Translations under genes and position numbers: made by a program
Source of the DNA: Ruminococcus sp.
GTDB lineage: Bacteria > Bacillota_A > Clostridia > Oscillospirales > Ruminococcaceae
Direction of reading: 5' to 3'
Length of the DNA stretch: 6,041 nt
Assembly: GCF_024684275.1 (NCBI RefSeq)
Contig: NZ_JAIKXF010000032.1
Location: 1-6,041, forward strand
Part shown: in pieces, positions 4,164 through 6,041 of the stretch
How positions within the stretch are numbered: position 1 is the first letter of the stretch
Layout of the letters: each line of letters starts with the position of its first letter
The notes under the pieces: model-generated
Database searches by the model: none
What the model saw: only the letters and a program-made list of their open reading frames with translations
Told to the model about the DNA's origin: nothing

Positions 4164-6041
4164 TTACTTGATAAGACCTATGCCCCATATAGTGAAGCTG
4201 CCGCTTCCGCTTATAGAAACATCAAGGTCACCTGTTGTATCCTGATAATAGCCAAGCTCTGCGTCCGGACCGCCCCATGTGTACTGCTTATTGCCGTTTA
4301 CCTTTGTGGTCTTGCCGTTTACAGTAACATTTATGCTGCCCATACCTGAGCTGTTAGCCTTGAATACTATGATAAGTCCCTTGCCCTGTGTCTTGAAGGT
4401 CATGGGGCTTCCGCCGTTAAGGGTATACGAATAGTTGAGACCGGGGTTATTGTTGTAACCGCCACCTGATTTCCATGAGCCTGCGTTGAAGTTTGTCAGG
4501 TTCTTGGGATCAACGTTCACGCAGTTAGCGTACTCTGCGCCGTATACGTACTTAGTTGGCTGTGTATAGCCTGCGGACTGATTCTCGCTCTTTAATGCCT
4601 GACGAATATAGTATGCCATACAGTCAGCTACAAGCTGTCCGCCCTTCTGATGCGGGTGATACTCGTCTGAATAGTAATCACTTGCTTTCAAGAAGCCGCT
4701 GCCGAATGCCTTAGTAAGAGCGTCGTCCATGCTTATTACAGGTATATCGAAGTTCTTGCCGATAGGATACATCTGCGACTGGCTGGAGAAGCCGCCCTGT
4801 GCACGGGTGATAATGATACCTACAGCAGGCTCGTTGGGCATATCAAGGAACTTCTTGATACAGCTCTCAAAGCACTTCTTGTACATGATGTCCTCATGGT
4901 CGTTTACTGAGAACTCAAGGAAGATGATGTCAGGCTTCTGCTCAACTATCTGCTTCTCGCTGCGGACCAGTCCTACAACCGAGGAGGTACCTGAGAGACC
5001 TGCGTTTATCTCCTTGAAGCTGCCCTTAGCAAATGTTGTCCTGAGGTAGTTGGAAAATGGTGTTGTGTAGTTCTTGCCCTCAGTGATAGAACCGCCGAGG
5101 TAAGCTACTGTCAGAGGTGAACCGCCCTCAGCAGCAGTGAGCTTCTGCGTGAGCCTGTAGGTGTTGCCCATGTGCTTGATAGAGCTCTTGTAGAAGTCGA
5201 TATACTGAGCAGAAGCTGTCTCCTTGTAGTTATCCCACTTAGTAGTGTCAACTGTAGGTGTAGGAGGAACAACTATCTCAGGCACCTTGCCTGTGCCGCC
5301 TGTTGTAACTGCTGACTTTGTGCCCTCAGCTGCAACCAGTACATCGTCAATATAGATATCCATAAGGTCACCCGAAGACTCAACAGTCTCAACGTAGAGT
5401 GTCATATCACCTGCATTATCAGGGATAGTAAATGAGGTGTTCTCTATCTTTGTCCATACGCCGCTCTCGCAGGTCGCCTTTGCGATAGATGTGTAAACAG
5501 CGCTTCCTCCGCCGTTTCCGCCCTGCTGGAGCGAAATCTGTATCTCAGCTGAGCTGCCGGACATCTGGAGGGCTGCAAGGCTTATGCTGTAGGTCTGACC
5601 GGGCTGGAAATCCGAGCCGAGGTTGATAGCTGCACCGTTCCACTCAGCGCTTCTGTCTGTGATAAGCAGAGATTTGCCCGATGAACCGTAGTATGCTTCG
5701 TCTACAGCTGCAACAGAAGCTGCGCCTCTGCCTGTCCACTCACCTACGCCCGAATCAAAGCTGTCATTCAGAGCGCCGCCTGATATAGGAGCTGTAGTAG
5801 TTGTGGTCGTTGGTACTGTTGTAGTAACAGGAGCTGTGGTCACCTTCTCGGAATAGCTTTCGGGAAGCTTTGTTATAAGGTTTAAGAGGTACTTCTGGAT
5901 AGAAAGCGCATCGTTTGAGGTAATGCCGCTGCCTGCCTCATAAACGTCCGCATTGTAGAGCCCCGGCTCTGTCAGCTTATATTTATTCGGGTTAGCAAGT
6001 GACTGCATTATAAGGACTACGTCGCTCATATCAACTGTATC
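4164..6041 (-). CDS. Cellulosomal dockerin-CBM22-SGNH esterase, N-terminal part outside the window
   Basis: 625 residues are visible (numbered from the window edge at 6041); the start, signal peptide and first bases of the dockerin lie beyond it. Order: dockerin, about 1-64, with the end of calcium loop 1 (DTVDMSD) and loop 2 (DVYEAGSGITSND then ALSIQKYLLNL), which would dock the enzyme to a cohesin scaffoldin; Thr/Pro linker, 66-86; CBM22-like module, about 88-237 (WTGRGAASV, SLLITDRSAEWNGAAINL, YIDDV), a family known for xylan binding; second linker, 238-262; SGNH hydrolase, about 265-485. Catalytic blocks are GGS (Ser318), NAGLSG (Gly348), SVND (Asn380) and DEYH (Asp459, His462). A C-terminal beta-rich domain (about 495-625) ends WGIGLIK. 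The likely role is removing acetyl groups from xylan outside the cell, but substrate is inferred from CBM22 and family. The gene looks richer in G+C than its neighbours. Any ATG near the edge is internal, since the frame is open through it. Confidence 0.92.
   Translation of the reverse strand, partial: DTVDMSDVVLIMQSLANPNKYKLTEPGLYNADVYEAGSGITSNDALSIQKYLLNLITKLPESYSEKVTTAPVTTTVPTTTTTTAPISGGALNDSFDSGVGEWTGRGAASVAAVDEAYYGSSGKSLLITDRSAEWNGAAINLGSDFQPGQTYSISLAALQMSGSSAEIQISLQQGGNGGGSAVYTSIAKATCESGVWTKIENTSFTIPDNAGDMTLYVETVESSGDLMDIYIDDVLVAAEGTKSAVTTGGTGKVPEIVVPPTPTVDTTKWDNYKETASAQYIDFYKSSIKHMGNTYRLTQKLTAAEGGSPLTVAYLGGSITEGKNYTTPFSNYLRTTFAKGSFKEINAGLSGTSSVVGLVRSEKQIVEQKPDIIFLEFSVNDHEDIMYKKCFESCIKKFLDMPNEPAVGIIITRAQGGFSSQSQMYPIGKNFDIPVISMDDALTKAFGSGFLKASDYYSDEYHPHQKGGQLVADCMAYYIRQALKSENQSAGYTQPTKYVYGAEYANCVNVDPKNLTNFNAGSWKSGGGYNNNPGLNYSYTLNGGSPMTFKTQGKGLIIVFKANSSGMGSINVTVNGKTTKVNGNKQYTWGGPDAELGYYQDTTGDLDVSISGSGSFTIWGIGLIK

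Noticed and set aside
4729..5049. Open frame of 106 codons antisense to the SGNH domain
   Set aside because: The minus-strand frame carries all the catalytic blocks; this is its shadow.

Overview
The window looks like a low-to-mid G+C Firmicutes genome of the Ruminococcus type, most like the cellulosome-producing R. flavefaciens / R. champanellensis / R. albus group. The main reason is the minus-strand gene at the right edge, which carries a dockerin, a Thr-rich linker, a CBM22-like module and an SGNH esterase. The other genes (LytTR/DUF3021 pair, DUF6483-like protein, IS4-type transposase fragment) are also typical of gut and rumen Clostridia. No species can be fixed from this sequence alone.

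Layout. (1) 41-640 (+): a small serine recombinase of the resolvase/invertase family. (2) 662-1890: a 1.2 kb segment bounded by an exact 18-bp inverted repeat. Each end has a strong hairpin just inside the repeat. The right end holds only the N-terminal piece of an IS4-type transposase (1522-1725, -), with its ribosome-binding site partly inside a hairpin. Where the rest of the transposase should be there is a small intact gene on the other strand (1096-1479, +, DUF6483-like), driven by a perfect sigma-A promoter (TTGACA-17-TATAAT). I read this as a degenerate, non-autonomous IS carrying a passenger gene. (3) 1944-3856 (+): a three-gene operon of an UlaG-like metallo-beta-lactamase-fold protein, a stand-alone LytTR DNA-binding protein and a four-helix DUF3021-type membrane protein. 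Five direct repeats with 21-bp phasing lie immediately before the operon's -35 box, which is the spacing expected for LytTR-protein sites. (4) 3857-4163: a convergent intergenic region with three terminator-like hairpins. (5) 4164-6041 (-): the dockerin/CBM22/SGNH protein, cut by the window edge at its N-terminal side.

How the parts work together. The operon has the form of a LytTR regulatory system, in which a receiver-less LytTR activator is held in check by its membrane partner. The phased repeats at the operon's own promoter suggest positive autoregulation, with the MBL-fold enzyme as first-gene cargo. The cellulosomal esterase is an independent, convergent unit that probably acts on acetylated xylan. 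The inverted-repeat element sits 22 bp after the recombinase and is probably unrelated to it, although an invertible segment is a testable alternative.

The best candidates for something undescribed are the LytTR-type repeat array with its MBL-containing operon, and the passenger-bearing IS derivative.
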